DNA from: Novosphingobium sp. KCTC 2891
GTDB taxonomy: Bacteria; Pseudomonadota; Alphaproteobacteria; Sphingomonadales; Sphingomonadaceae
DNA length: 64,000 nt
Reading direction: 5' to 3'
NCBI RefSeq assembly: GCF_025938155.1
Contig: NZ_JAPCZG010000004.1
Coordinates: 1-64,000, forward strand
Under the pieces are notes generated by a model that did not search any database, had not been told where the DNA came from, and worked only from the letters and a program-made list of their open reading frames with translations. The translations under genes and the position numbers were made by a program. Below are positions 9,205 through 17,716 of the stretch, piece by piece (within the stretch, counting starts at the first letter, position 1; each line of letters opens with the position of its first letter).

Positions 9205-9642
9205 TTACCAGCTTCCGGTGTTTTCCATGCTCGCCCATGGCTCTTGCGGCGCGAGCGGACCGCCCGCCTGCAACAACTCGACCGAGATCCCGTCGGGCGA
9301 TTTGACAAACGCCATGTAGCCATCGCGCGGCGGGCGGTGCACGGTCAGCCCGGCATCGAGCACGCGCTGGCAGGTCGCATAGACATCGCTCACCTCGAAG
9401 GCGAGGTGCCCGAAATTACGCCCAACGGTATAGGCTTCGCCGGTGCCCCCTTCGGGCGGCCAGTTGTAGGTCAGCTCGACTTCGGCCACGCCTTCCTGTC
9501 CCGGCGCGGCAAGGAAGATCAGTGTGAAGCGCCCCGCGGCGCTTTCCTGCCGGCGCACTTCCTCCAACCCGATCAGGTTGAAGAATTCGATCGTGGCATG
9601 GGGGTCGGTCACCCGGATCATGGTATGGAGATACTTGGTCAC
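9205..9642 (-). CDS. gloA: Lactoylglutathione lyase (glyoxalase I)
   Basis: Glyoxalase I isomerises the hemithioacetal of methylglyoxal and glutathione to S-lactoylglutathione, a detoxification step in the cytoplasm. The 145-residue protein has the expected paired beta-alpha-beta modules and all four metal ligands by alignment with E. coli GloA: His6 (LHTMIRV), Glu56 (VAEVELTYN), His79 (NFGHLAFEV) and Glu122 (ISVELLQ). Length and ligand spacing suggest the short Ni/Co-type class, an inference from family knowledge. It converges on the chemoreceptor with 33 bases between. Confidence 0.95.
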   Translation of the reverse strand: MTKYLHTMIRVTDPHATIEFFNLIGLEEVRRQESAAGRFTLIFLAAPGQEGVAEVELTYNWPPEGGTGEAYTVGRNFGHLAFEVSDVYATCQRVLDAGLTVHRPPRDGYMAFVKSPDGISVELLQAGGPLAPQEPWASMENTGSW

Positions 9643-9740
9643 GCGCAGGCTCCATCGCGGTCGTTCAAAAACGGTTCATCGACACCAAAGCACATTTCGC
9701 CGCAACGGCAGCAGGAAGAGCCGCACAGGGAGTCGAGCCG

Positions 9741-10505
9741 GTGGACGACACAGATAAAGACAACCTTCCCGAAACCCAAACCCTTAGCCAGCAGGCGCGT
9801 GCATCGCGCTGGCGCCCGGCGATGGTCGCGGCGGCGGTCCTGGCCGGGGGAATGGTGCTGGGCGGCTATGTCATGGGCGATGGCCTGCGCCGCGCGCGCG
9901 AGGCAGACCGCGCGGTCACCGTGCGCGGCCTGGCCGAGCGCGAAGTCACCGCCGACCTTGCCACCTGGACCATCGCCTATTCGGCGACCGCGCCCGATCT
10001 GGCCGGAGCGCAGGCGACCGTCGATCGCAACAGCGAGCAGATCCGCGCCTTCTTCTCCGGGCTGGGCTTTCCGGCAGACGCCCTGCAACCCACCGGGGTC
10101 AACGTCCAGACCATCACCGAGGACGGCGTCACGCGCTTCACCGTGCGCCAGCGCATGACGCTGCGCACCGGCGACATCGCCCGCGCGCAGGATGCGGTGC
10201 GCCGCCAGTTCGATCTCGTGCGGCGCGGGGTGATGCTGGAGGAAGGCTCGGGCATGGCCTACACTTTCACCCGGCTCAACGCGATCAAGCCGCCGATGGT
10301 GGCAGAGGCGACCCGCGATGCCCGCCGCTCCGCCGAACAGTTCGCCAAGGACAGCGGCACGGGGGTGGGCGGCATCCGCAGCGCGACCCAGGGCTATTTC
10401 GAGGTAACCGCGCGCGACGGCGATGGCGGCGGCGGCTGGGGCGTGTCCGATACGCCCTACAAGAAGGTGCGCGTGGTCACGACGATCGAGTTCTACTTGC
10501 GCTGA
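9741..10505 (+). CDS. SIMPL domain (DUF541) membrane-anchored protein
   Basis: The 254-residue protein has a short cytoplasmic N-terminus, one hydrophobic segment (MVAAAVLAGGMVLGGYVM, about residues 28-45) and a SIMPL/DUF541 domain facing the periplasm. SIMPL hallmarks visible are VTVRGLAEREVTADLATWTI at the start of the domain, TVDRNSEQIRAFFSGLGF, and the C-terminal KKVRVVTTIEFYL strand. SIMPL proteins form ring-like or channel-like oligomers in some bacteria, but their physiological role is poorly known. It is divergent from gloA, with about 98 bases between starts. Confidence 0.85.
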   Translation: MDDTDKDNLPETQTLSQQARASRWRPAMVAAAVLAGGMVLGGYVMGDGLRRAREADRAVTVRGLAEREVTADLATWTIAYSATAPDLAGAQATVDRNSEQIRAFFSGLGFPADALQPTGVNVQTITEDGVTRFTVRQRMTLRTGDIARAQDAVRRQFDLVRRGVMLEEGSGMAYTFTRLNAIKPPMVAEATRDARRSAEQFAKDSGTGVGGIRSATQGYFEVTARDGDGGGGWGVSDTPYKKVRVVTTIEFYLR

Positions 10506-10543
10506 AGGCCCACGCCGGTTTCCCGGCGCAGGCCCCCGCGTCA

Positions 10544-10568
10544 ACCGGCGGAGACAGGCTCCGCCGGT
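10544..10568. terminator. Bidirectional terminator hairpin between SIMPL gene and torF-like gene
   Basis: A perfect 10-bp stem ACCGGCGGAG / CTCCGCCGGT with a 5-base loop lies in the 77-base gap between two convergent stop codons. There is no long T-run in either direction, so function is inferred from position and stem strength. Confidence 0.6.
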
Positions 10569-10582
10569 ATCAGGTCAAACGA

Positions 10583-11365
10583 TCAGAACGTCGCGGTCAG
10601 CGAAACCACGGCGACGTCCTTGGCCGCACGATAGGTTTCGAACGGCGAGGTGACCGGCTTGCGCGCGGCGTCACCCTTGCCGACGTTGGTGCCCACCCAC
10701 GAAACGTCGAGCGTCAGGTTCTTGTAGGTCGCGCCGACACCGACCGAGTAGTCGAGATACTGCTTGGACCAGTCGAACGAACCGCCGGTGTGGCCCAGGT
10801 GCGAATGGACGGTCAGCGGCGTGTTGGGGATCGCGCCCGACAGCTCGCCATAGACGTAGGTGTTGCTGTGGGTGGGATAGACGCGCAGGTTCTTCTGCGC
10901 GGGGGCGAAGTTCACGCCGGCCTTGGCGTTGACCGGGCCGACTGCGCCCGAAAGCGAGCCATAGACCTCGTAATAGTTGCCGGCCGTGGCACCCGGATAG
11001 AGGTAGCCATAGACGCCGACGTCGGCGTTGATGCCGCTGTTGCCCAGTGCGTGGACAAAGCCGCCATAGACGTCGATTTCAGTGCCGCCGATGTTGACCG
11101 CGCTGTTGCCGGCGGTCGCGCTCGAACCCCAGGTCGAAACATAGAAGCCGGAGCTGTGCGACAGCGTGATGGCGCCCTGCACGACCGGCTTCTGGTCGGA
11201 CTGCGAGATGCCGCGGAAACGATACTGGCTCACGATCGCGGCCGAGCCGGTGATCTTGAAGTCGCTCGGCGGATCGGTTTCGTCGGCGAACGCAGGGGTC
11301 GCCACGGCGAAGCTCGAAAGAGCGAGTACGCTGGAGGCCACGAGGGCCTTGATGGACGTGCGCAT
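10583..11365 (-). CDS. TorF family putative outer-membrane porin
   Basis: This 260-residue protein has an N-terminal signal peptide (hydrophobic core LVASSVLALSSFAVATPAFA, likely cut after AFA) and a mature region of alternating aromatic/polar strands, ending in SLTATF with the terminal phenylalanine typical of outer-membrane barrels. The motif KITGSAAIVSQYRFRGISQS at the start of the mature part is characteristic of the TorF/TIGR02001 family, common in sphingomonads and gammaproteobacteria. Substrate is unknown. The ATG at 11365 has AAAGGA in front. The reading frame stays open a long way upstream, an artefact of GC-rich DNA antisense to the phosphatase gene. Confidence 0.85.
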   Translation of the reverse strand: MRTSIKALVASSVLALSSFAVATPAFADETDPPSDFKITGSAAIVSQYRFRGISQSDQKPVVQGAITLSHSSGFYVSTWGSSATAGNSAVNIGGTEIDVYGGFVHALGNSGINADVGVYGYLYPGATAGNYYEVYGSLSGAVGPVNAKAGVNFAPAQKNLRVYPTHSNTYVYGELSGAIPNTPLTVHSHLGHTGGSFDWSKQYLDYSVGVGATYKNLTLDVSWVGTNVGKGDAARKPVTSPFETYRAAKDVAVVSLTATF

Positions 11366-11623
11366 GGGAAATCCTTTTGATTGTTCTTGACGCGTCGTCC
11401 CACCTGCACAGCACCTGCGGCCCTCATTGTCCCCCCGTTCGCGGGGTGGGGCGCGCTTGGCGCTGCCCTGTTTGGGTGCATCGGGATGTTGCAGCGCACA
11501 AGTGAATTGTAACCGAATATTGCTGCTTTGATGCGGAATGTGGCATTTTCGCACCACGTAATCGCAGCCGGGTTGTGCAGCGCCGCACAATCGCCATATG
11601 CTGCGCGTGACACACCACGGACC

Positions 11624-12412
11624 ATGCTGAAAAAGCTTCGTACCCTCATCGCCGGCCGCCCCGCCGAAGCCGCTCCGGCCGCCACGATTCCCGCGGGCCA
11701 GCGGGTCTATGCGGTGGGGGACATCCACGGGCGGCTCGATCTGTTCCAGATGCTGATCGAACGGATCGAGGCCGATGACGCGGCGCGCGGGCCGGCGGAT
11801 ACCACGGTGATTCTCCTGGGCGACCTCGTCGATCGCGGCCCCGACAGCGCCGGGGTGCTGCGCACCGCGCGGCAGTGGGCGGCGACCCGGCAGGTGCGCA
11901 CGCTCGCGGGCAACCACGAGGAAATGTTTCTCGGCAGCTTCGAGCGCGACGACACGCTCCGGCATTTCCTCCGCCACGGCGGGCGCGAAACCCTGCTCAG
12001 CTTTCCCATCGACTACGACACCTACAGCCGCACCACGATCGAGGAACTGCGCGCGCTGATGCCGCGCTTCGTCCCGGCGGAAGACGTCGCCTTCATGCGC
12101 GCGATGGAAGACCAGATCCGTATCGGCGACTATCTGTTCGTCCACGCCGGGATCCGCCCCGGCGTGCCGCTGGAGGAACAGCAGGTTTCGGACCTGCGCT
12201 GGATTCGCCGCGAATTCATCCAGGATCGCAGCCCGCGCGATTTCGTCGTCGTCCATGGCCACACCATCACCGACGAGCCGGAAATGATGCCGCTGCGCAT
12301 CGGCGTCGATACCGGCGCCTACGCCAGCGGCCGCCTGACCGCGATCGCGCTCGAAGGCCGCGATCGCTGGCTGCTGGTGGCCACCGGCGAAGCGTCCGAC
12401 ACCGACGCCTGA
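11624..12412 (+). CDS. PPP-family metallophosphoesterase (serine/threonine phosphatase-like)
   Basis: The 262-residue protein carries the complete PPP-family metal signature: GDIHGR near residue 31, GDLVDRG near 64, GNHE near 90, and later histidines in FVHAG and VVHGH. This is the layout of bacterial PrpA/PrpB- or ApaH-like enzymes, so it may act on phosphoproteins or on dinucleoside polyphosphates; the sequence does not decide. It appears cytoplasmic. The ATG at 11624 is chosen because conserved sequence starts soon after; the ORF extends upstream to 11528. It is divergent from the torF-like gene across about 258 bases that must hold both promoters. Confidence 0.85.
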   Translation: MLKKLRTLIAGRPAEAAPAATIPAGQRVYAVGDIHGRLDLFQMLIERIEADDAARGPADTTVILLGDLVDRGPDSAGVLRTARQWAATRQVRTLAGNHEEMFLGSFERDDTLRHFLRHGGRETLLSFPIDYDTYSRTTIEELRALMPRFVPAEDVAFMRAMEDQIRIGDYLFVHAGIRPGVPLEEQQVSDLRWIRREFIQDRSPRDFVVVHGHTITDEPEMMPLRIGVDTGAYASGRLTAIALEGRDRWLLVATGEASDTDA

Positions 12413-12792
12413 AAGCGGACGGCTCGGCCATCCGAATTGCTTTCGCCGGATAGCCATATCATCCGATATACGGCTTCGCCTTTTCGCACCTGCGAGAACT
12501 TTAATCCGAGCGTTGCAGAGCCGCCACACCTCCGGTGAAGAGGCTGTATATTAGGTGTTTTTTGGAAAATTCCAAAAGCATCGGCCATGCCTATCGTTCG
12601 TTTGTTGCGCCGCTTGTTAACGCGCTGCGACATCCCGCCTCCCGCTGTCATTTTGGTGTCATTTGAGACCGGTTTTGAGCGGACGCGGGTCCGGCTAACG
12701 GTCGTCCCCGTCCCGTGCGCCGCGTCGCACACGGGTTAACAACACGAAATTGCCGGCCCTTCCCGGAACCGGCACATGAACGGGGTTCATCG
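12413..12792. other. Long leader region upstream of TonB-dependent receptor
   Basis: This 380-base gap precedes the receptor. It is more A/T-rich than its surroundings around 12480-12620 and contains the inverted repeat at 12560-12577. Such a long leader suggests regulated expression. I did not recognise a riboswitch or sRNA. Confidence 0.4.
12560..12577. promoter_or_regulatory. Inverted repeat TTTTGGAA-AA-TTCCAAAA
   Basis: Eight-base arms separated by two bases form a near-continuous palindrome in an AT-rich patch about 216 bases upstream of the receptor start. It looks like a dimeric repressor or activator site. The cognate regulator is not identifiable here. Confidence 0.4.
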
Positions 12793-15363
12793 ATGCAACG
12801 CAGCTTCCTTCTCGCCGCGAGCGCGCTCGCGATCGGCGTGTCCGGCGCGCAGACCGCCTTCGCCCAGTCGACTGGCACGGTCGACTTCGAGCAGCCGATC
12901 ATCGTCACCGGCACCGCAGTGCGCAGCGTGGCCGGCGTCGAGACGCCCGATACGCCGAAGGCACGCCAGGTGCTCGACCAGTCGGTGATCTCGCGCCAGA
13001 CGCCCGGCCAGACGATCAACGACATCATCAACCTGATCCCCGGCGTCAGCTTCCAGAACAACGACCCGTTCGGCTCGGCCGGCGGCAAGCTGTTCATCCG
13101 CGGCTTCGACAACAGCCGCATCTCGCAGACCTTCGACGGCCTGCCTCTCAATGACACGGGCAACTACGCGCTCTATTCCAACCAGCAGCTCGATCCCGAA
13201 CTCATCGAGCAGGTGAACGTCAACCTCGGCACCACCGACGTCGATTCGCCCACCGCGTCGGCTTCGGGTTCGACGGTGAACTACCGCACCCGCAATCCGC
13301 TCGAACAGTTCGGCGCGCGCATCGTCGGCTCCGTCGGCGATTTCGATTTCCAGCGCATCTTCGCGGAAGTCGATACCGGCGTGCTCACGGCCTCGGGCCT
13401 GCGCGCGTTCATCTCCGCATCGAGCGCGACCAACGACACGATCTACGGCGGCATCGGCAAGATCGACAAGAAGCAGATCAACGCCAAGATCTACCAGCCG
13501 CTGGGCGACAATGGGGACTTCATCTCGGTCGCGGGCCACTACAACGAAAACCGCAACAACTTCTTCGGCTCGGTGCCGCTGTGGGATCGCAACTACGGCG
13601 CGCGCGTGGTCAGCGGCGGCTCGGCCAACCGCTTCCCGCTGACCGGCGACGAGCGGTTCTACACCGTCCCCAGCTGCTACATCGCGCCGGGCATCCGCGG
13701 AGTGGCCGATGCGGCCTCCGGCTGCGGCTCGGATTTCGAGTTCCGCTACAACCCGTCCAACACGGGCAACATCCGCGTCAACTCGCGCTTCACGCTGGCC
13801 GATGGCCTGGTCCTGACCGTGGACCCCAGCTTCCAGTACACCAAGGCCAACGGCGGCGGCACGGTCGTCGGCAGCGAAGGCACCGCCAAGATCAACGGCG
13901 TGTCGGGCCTGACCGGCTTCATGAACGGCAACTACTACTTCGGCCATGACCTGAACAACGACGGCGACTCGCTCGATCTGGTCCGCCTGCTCGCCCCCAG
14001 CCAGACGCAGACCTATCGCCTCGGCGTCATCACCTCGCTGCGCTATGACATCGATGCGAACAACACCGTCCGCGTTGCCTATACCTATGACCGGGGCCGC
14101 CACCGCCAGACCGGCGAGGTGGGCTACATCCGCGCCGACGGCTTCGCGGCCGACGTTTTCCCGGTCAACGACCCGCTGGTCGATGCCGCCGGCAACGTGC
14201 TGCAGAAGCGCGACCGCCTGTCCTACGCGATCCTTCACCAGATCTCGGGCGAATATCGCGGCCAGTTCATGAACGATGCGCTCACGATCACGGCAGGCCT
14301 GCGCGCACCGTTCTTCAAGCGCAACCTGACCAACTACTGCTTCGCCACCAATGCCGGCGGCGGGCTGGCCTGCCCCGCAACCGATGCCGCCTCCACGGCC
14401 TTCGCGGCGGCGAACCCGACCGCCGCCACGCCGCAGCAGCGCGTCTTCAACTACAACCGCGTGCTGCCGAACGTCGGCTTCACCTACAAGCTGGCGCCCG
14501 AAACCAGCGTCTTCGCGAACTACTCGCGCGGGTTGCAGGTGCCCGGCACGGACAACCTCTACAACTCGTTCTTCTTCACCACCGGCACCGATGCCGCCAA
14601 GCCGCAGCCGGAAACCACCGACAACTTCGACGTCGGCCTGCGGATGCGCTCGGGCAAGGTCATGGCGCAGGTCTCGGCCTGGTACACCATCTACCAGAAC
14701 CGCCTTGCCCAGGCCTATGATCGTGACCTTTCGGCCTCGATCTACCGCAACCTCGGCCGAGTCGACAAATACGGGTTCGATGGCTCGATCGCGTGGGCGC
14801 CGGTGAAGGAAGTGTCGCTCTATGTCTTCGGGTCCTACCTCCACTCGAAGATCAGGGACAACGTCGACGCGGGCGTGAGCTGCGCGCAGTCCAACGTCGA
14901 CTACGGCACGCTCGGGTGCACGTCGGTCGGGCAGGTCGCCTACTACCAGACCGCCGGCAAGCGTGAATCGGCCGCACCGGTCTATACTTTCGGTGGCCGC
15001 GCCGAAGGGACGCTCGGTCCCGTTTCGCTCGGCATCCAGGCCAAGCGCACCGGCCCGCGCTACGTCAATGACCAGAACCTGCCGTTCTACGTGACCGCCG
15101 CGGGTGCCCCGCTGCAGATCTTCGGCGCCAAGGCCCCGGCCTATACGCTCGTCGATCTCGACGCCAAGCTCAGCCTTGCGCCGCTCGGCCTGGGCGACCG
15201 CACCTACCTGCAGTTGAACGTCACCAACCTGTTCGACGAACGCTATGTCGGCGGTTTCGACGGGACGTTCATCAGCCAGACCGGCAGCGCGACCAGCCCG
15301 ATCACTTATGGCCAGATCGGCGCACCGCGTACCTTCATCGGCACGATCAGCTTCGGCTTCTGA
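12793..15363 (+). CDS. TonB-dependent outer-membrane receptor
   Basis: The 856-residue protein starts with a signal peptide (MQRSFLLAASALAIGVSGAQ, cleavage after TAFA), followed by a plug domain (IIVTGTAVRSVAGVETPDTP, LDQSVISRQTPGQTINDIIN, LIPGVSFQ, KLFIRGFDNSRISQTFDGLP) and a 22-strand-type barrel ending in FIGTISFGF. It imports a ligand across the outer membrane using TonB/ExbBD energy. There is no N-terminal STN signalling domain, so it is not a FecA-type transducer. Substrate cannot be read from the sequence. Several Cys pairs occur in extracellular-looking loops (PSCYIAPG, SCAQSNVDYGTLGC). The frame is open upstream to 12715, but the signal peptide fixes the start at 12793. Confidence 0.9.
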   Translation: MQRSFLLAASALAIGVSGAQTAFAQSTGTVDFEQPIIVTGTAVRSVAGVETPDTPKARQVLDQSVISRQTPGQTINDIINLIPGVSFQNNDPFGSAGGKLFIRGFDNSRISQTFDGLPLNDTGNYALYSNQQLDPELIEQVNVNLGTTDVDSPTASASGSTVNYRTRNPLEQFGARIVGSVGDFDFQRIFAEVDTGVLTASGLRAFISASSATNDTIYGGIGKIDKKQINAKIYQPLGDNGDFISVAGHYNENRNNFFGSVPLWDRNYGARVVSGGSANRFPLTGDERFYTVPSCYIAPGIRGVADAASGCGSDFEFRYNPSNTGNIRVNSRFTLADGLVLTVDPSFQYTKANGGGTVVGSEGTAKINGVSGLTGFMNGNYYFGHDLNNDGDSLDLVRLLAPSQTQTYRLGVITSLRYDIDANNTVRVAYTYDRGRHRQTGEVGYIRADGFAADVFPVNDPLVDAAGNVLQKRDRLSYAILHQISGEYRGQFMNDALTITAGLRAPFFKRNLTNYCFATNAGGGLACPATDAASTAFAAANPTAATPQQRVFNYNRVLPNVGFTYKLAPETSVFANYSRGLQVPGTDNLYNSFFFTTGTDAAKPQPETTDNFDVGLRMRSGKVMAQVSAWYTIYQNRLAQAYDRDLSASIYRNLGRVDKYGFDGSIAWAPVKEVSLYVFGSYLHSKIRDNVDAGVSCAQSNVDYGTLGCTSVGQVAYYQTAGKRESAAPVYTFGGRAEGTLGPVSLGIQAKRTGPRYVNDQNLPFYVTAAGAPLQIFGAKAPAYTLVDLDAKLSLAPLGLGDRTYLQLNVTNLFDERYVGGFDGTFISQTGSATSPITYGQIGAPRTFIGTISFGF

Positions 15364-15365
15364 TC

Positions 15366-15426
15366 CCTGCGCCCCGACGGGGGCGCAGGCCACAGGGGGG
15401 CGCGGACGGCACAGCCGTTCCGCGCC
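15366..15426 (+). terminator. Two consecutive hairpins after the TonB-dependent receptor
   Basis: The first stem CCTGCGCCCC/GGGGCGCAGG (15366-15389) begins two bases beyond the stop. The second is GGGCGCGGACGGC/GCCGTTCCGCGCCC with one bulged base (about 15398-15426), followed by TTCGCGTTT. Together they probably terminate the receptor transcript. Confidence 0.55.
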
Positions 15427-15648
15427 CTTCGCGTTTGGAAGCGGCGTGGCGGTGACGTGCACCGCTCCTGGTCCAACCATCCCCGTGAGGGGGAGCCGGA
15501 GCGAACCTCAAATCTTTCCCGTCATTGTGCGCCGCCGCACACTGCTCGCGGCAATTATGCGCGACAACCGGACCCTGGCGGACCGGCGTACCCGCCGTGG
15601 GGGCTGCCATCCGGTGGCCCCCACCTTTCCCCGGTTTGGCGCCGATCC

Positions 15649-16362
15649 TCAGCGATAGACGCAGGAGTCGTAATCGCCGCGCACGACGTTCACCCGGCGC
15701 GCGATGGCGTTGCCGTGGCGCAGGGTGAAGCCGCTGGCACCGGTCACCGCGCGCACCTTGGGCTGGGGAAATGCCGCCGCGATCCGCGCGGCTTCCACCC
15801 GGCTCAGGCTGCGCGCCGGCTTGTTGTAATACCGCTGCGCCCCCGCTTCGACGCCGTAGGTGCCGATCCCCGTCTCGGCGACGTTGAGATAGACTTCCAT
15901 GATTCGCCGCTTGCCCCAGATCTGCTCGATCAGAACGGTGAACCAGGCTTCCAGCCCCTTGCGAAAATAACCGCCGCCCTGCCACAGGAACACGTTCTTC
16001 GCGGTCTGCTGGCTGATCGTCGATCCGCCCCGGATACGCCCGCCCTGCATATTGCGCTCGAAAGCCTTCTTCATCGCATCGGTATCGAAGCCCGAATGCG
16101 AACAGAACCGGCCATCCTCGCCCGCGATGGCGGCATCGACCATGTTGCGGTCGATCGCATCGAGCGAGGTCCAGTCCTTCGTGACGGGATTGGGGTCCAT
16201 CGCCATGGTCAGCGTGTAGGGCACCGGCACAAACTTGTAGAGCAGCGTCAGCCCCACCGAGACGGCCAGGAAGATCACGATGCCCCGGCATATCCACCAG
16301 CCCAGGCGATAGGCGAATCCATGCGAACGGGCGGGGCGGGAGGGCTTCAAAGCGTCGATCAT
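15649..16362 (-). CDS. mtgA: Monofunctional biosynthetic peptidoglycan transglycosylase
   Basis: MtgA polymerises lipid II into glycan strands without a transpeptidase domain. The 237-residue product has a single N-terminal membrane anchor (about 22-44) and the GT51 motifs: GEDGRFCSHSGFD with catalytic Glu82, RGGSTISQQTAKN, and KGLEAWFTVLIEQIWGKRRI followed by EVYLNVAE. Length is typical. The ATG at 16362 gives MIDALKPSRPAR; the frame extends to 16509, but the added residues are arginine-rich and unlike the family. It is divergent from a small membrane protein gene. Confidence 0.93.
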   Translation of the reverse strand: MIDALKPSRPARSHGFAYRLGWWICRGIVIFLAVSVGLTLLYKFVPVPYTLTMAMDPNPVTKDWTSLDAIDRNMVDAAIAGEDGRFCSHSGFDTDAMKKAFERNMQGGRIRGGSTISQQTAKNVFLWQGGGYFRKGLEAWFTVLIEQIWGKRRIMEVYLNVAETGIGTYGVEAGAQRYYNKPARSLSRVEAARIAAAFPQPKVRAVTGASGFTLRHGNAIARRVNVVRGDYDSCVYR

Positions 16363-16451
16363 CGCGCCCGGTAATACCGCAGACGCCAGCCCGATCAATC
16401 GGGGCGGATGCGCGGCTTGTCCGAAACGGCGCAAGCGCCTAGTCCGGGCGC

Positions 16452-16643
16452 ATGACCACCGCCCCTTCCCCCCGCCGCGCCTGGCGCCTCTTCGCGCTGG
16501 CTTCGGCAACCTTGCTGTTCCTGCTCGTGCTGCCGGCCGCCGACGACGGCTTCAACCTGCCGGTGGTGATTTCGCAGATCGTGCTGTGGGCCGGGGTCAG
16601 CCTGATCTGCGGGCTGGGCCTGCACTGGTATCTCAAGAGCTGA
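16452..16643 (+). CDS. Small two-helix membrane protein of unknown function
   Basis: This 63-residue ORF encodes a basic N-terminus (TAPSPRRAWR) followed by two hydrophobic helices (LFALASATLLFLLVLPAA and VVISQIVLWAGVSLICGLGL) and a short WYLKS tail. I recognise no family. Its coding pattern, position between divergent mtgA and a clear terminator, and sensible topology support a real gene. Function is unknown. Confidence 0.55.
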   Translation: MTTAPSPRRAWRLFALASATLLFLLVLPAADDGFNLPVVISQIVLWAGVSLICGLGLHWYLKS

Positions 16644-16652
16644 AACGCGAAA

Positions 16653-16674
16653 CGGCCGGGCTTTCGCCCGGCCG
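16653..16674. terminator. Bidirectional terminator
   Basis: Perfect 9-bp stem CGGCCGGGC-TTTC-GCCCGGCCG between the small membrane protein gene (+) and rpoH (-). Read on the reverse strand it is followed by TTTCGCG, so it probably terminates rpoH at least. Confidence 0.75.
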
Positions 16675-16702
16675 CTCGGTTCAATCGGGGCTGACGCCAC
16701 GG

Positions 16703-17605
16703 TCAACCGGCGGGCAGCAACCTGCGCTCGCCGGCGATCTGCTTCATCGCCTTCTGCAGCTTTTCAAAGGCGCGCACCTCGATCTGGCGCACCCGCTCGC
16801 GGCTGACGTTGTAGACCTGGCTCAATTCCTCAAGCGTCTTCGGCTCATCGACCAGACGGCGGTCGGTGAGAATGTGGCGCTCGCGATCGTTCAGGCCTTC
16901 CATCGCCTCCACCAGCAGTTCGTGCCGCACCTGCGCCTCTTCGGCGTCGGCCACGGTTTCGTCCTGCAACGGGCGATCATCGGTCAGCCAGTCCTGCCAA
17001 GAACCCTCGCCGTCCTCGCGCATCGGCACGTTCAGACTGGCGTCGCCGCCCATCATCATGCGCCGGTTCATGTTGACCACTTCCTGCTCGGGCACGCCGA
17101 GGTCGGTCGCGATCTTGCGCACGTCATCCGGATGAAGGTCGGTGTCCTCGAACGCCTCGAGATTCTTCTTCATGCGGCGCAGGTTGAAGAACAGCTTCTT
17201 CTGCGCGGCGGTGGTGCCCATCTTCACCAGGCTCCACGAGCGCAGGATGAACTCCTGGATCGAGGCCTTGATCCACCACATCGCATACGTCGCGAGTCGG
17301 AAGCCCCGGTCGGGCTCGAATTTCTTCACGCCCTGCATCAGGCCGATGTTGCCTTCACTGATCAGCTCGGACACGGGCAGGCCATAGCCGCGATAGCCCA
17401 TGGCGATCTTGGCCACGAGACGAAGATGGCTGGTCACCAGTTGCGCAGCCGCCTGCGGATCCCCATGTTCCTGATATCGCTTGGCAAGCATATATTCCTG
17501 CTCGCCCGTCAGAAGCGGGAACTTGCGGATTTCGGCAAGATAGCGGTTGAGGCTGGCTTCCCCGTTGAGCGCAGGAACGCTCGCCACTTTCTTCTGTTCG
17601 CTCAC
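16703..17605 (-). CDS. rpoH: RNA polymerase heat-shock sigma factor (sigma-32)
   Basis: RpoH directs RNA polymerase to heat-shock promoters. The 300-residue protein has region 1.2/2 (YLAEIRKFPLLTGEQEYMLA, VKKFEPDRGFRLATYAMWWI), the RpoH-specific box AAQKKLFFNLRRMKKN, and region 4.2 HTH (TLEELSQVYNVSRERVRQIE). The GTG at 17605 is favoured because AAAGGA lies nine bases upstream, giving MSEQKKVASVP; the frame is open to 17647. It shares this part of the chromosome with its usual targets clpP, clpX and tig. Alphaproteobacteria often carry two rpoH copies; only one is visible here. Confidence 0.95.
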   Translation of the reverse strand: MSEQKKVASVPALNGEASLNRYLAEIRKFPLLTGEQEYMLAKRYQEHGDPQAAAQLVTSHLRLVAKIAMGYRGYGLPVSELISEGNIGLMQGVKKFEPDRGFRLATYAMWWIKASIQEFILRSWSLVKMGTTAAQKKLFFNLRRMKKNLEAFEDTDLHPDDVRKIATDLGVPEQEVVNMNRRMMMGGDASLNVPMREDGEGSWQDWLTDDRPLQDETVADAEEAQVRHELLVEAMEGLNDRERHILTDRRLVDEPKTLEELSQVYNVSRERVRQIEVRAFEKLQKAMKQIAGERRLLPAG

Positions 17606-17716
17606 CTGAACACATCCTTTCGTCGCGTCGGTTCCCGAGTGCGCCAACCCCTAGTGGGCATCGGGCGGCGGGACCACACATGGAATCTACTCGGCTTCAA
17701 ACCTTATACCTGAACA

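Noticed and set aside
11366..12529. Upstream extension of the TorF-like porin frame
   Set aside because: The signal peptide and AAAGGA ribosome site fix the start at 11365; the extension is antisense to the phosphatase gene.
12787..15480. 897-residue open frame antisense to the TonB-dependent receptor
   Set aside because: No recognisable motif, covers a clear receptor gene on the other strand; a GC-skew shadow.
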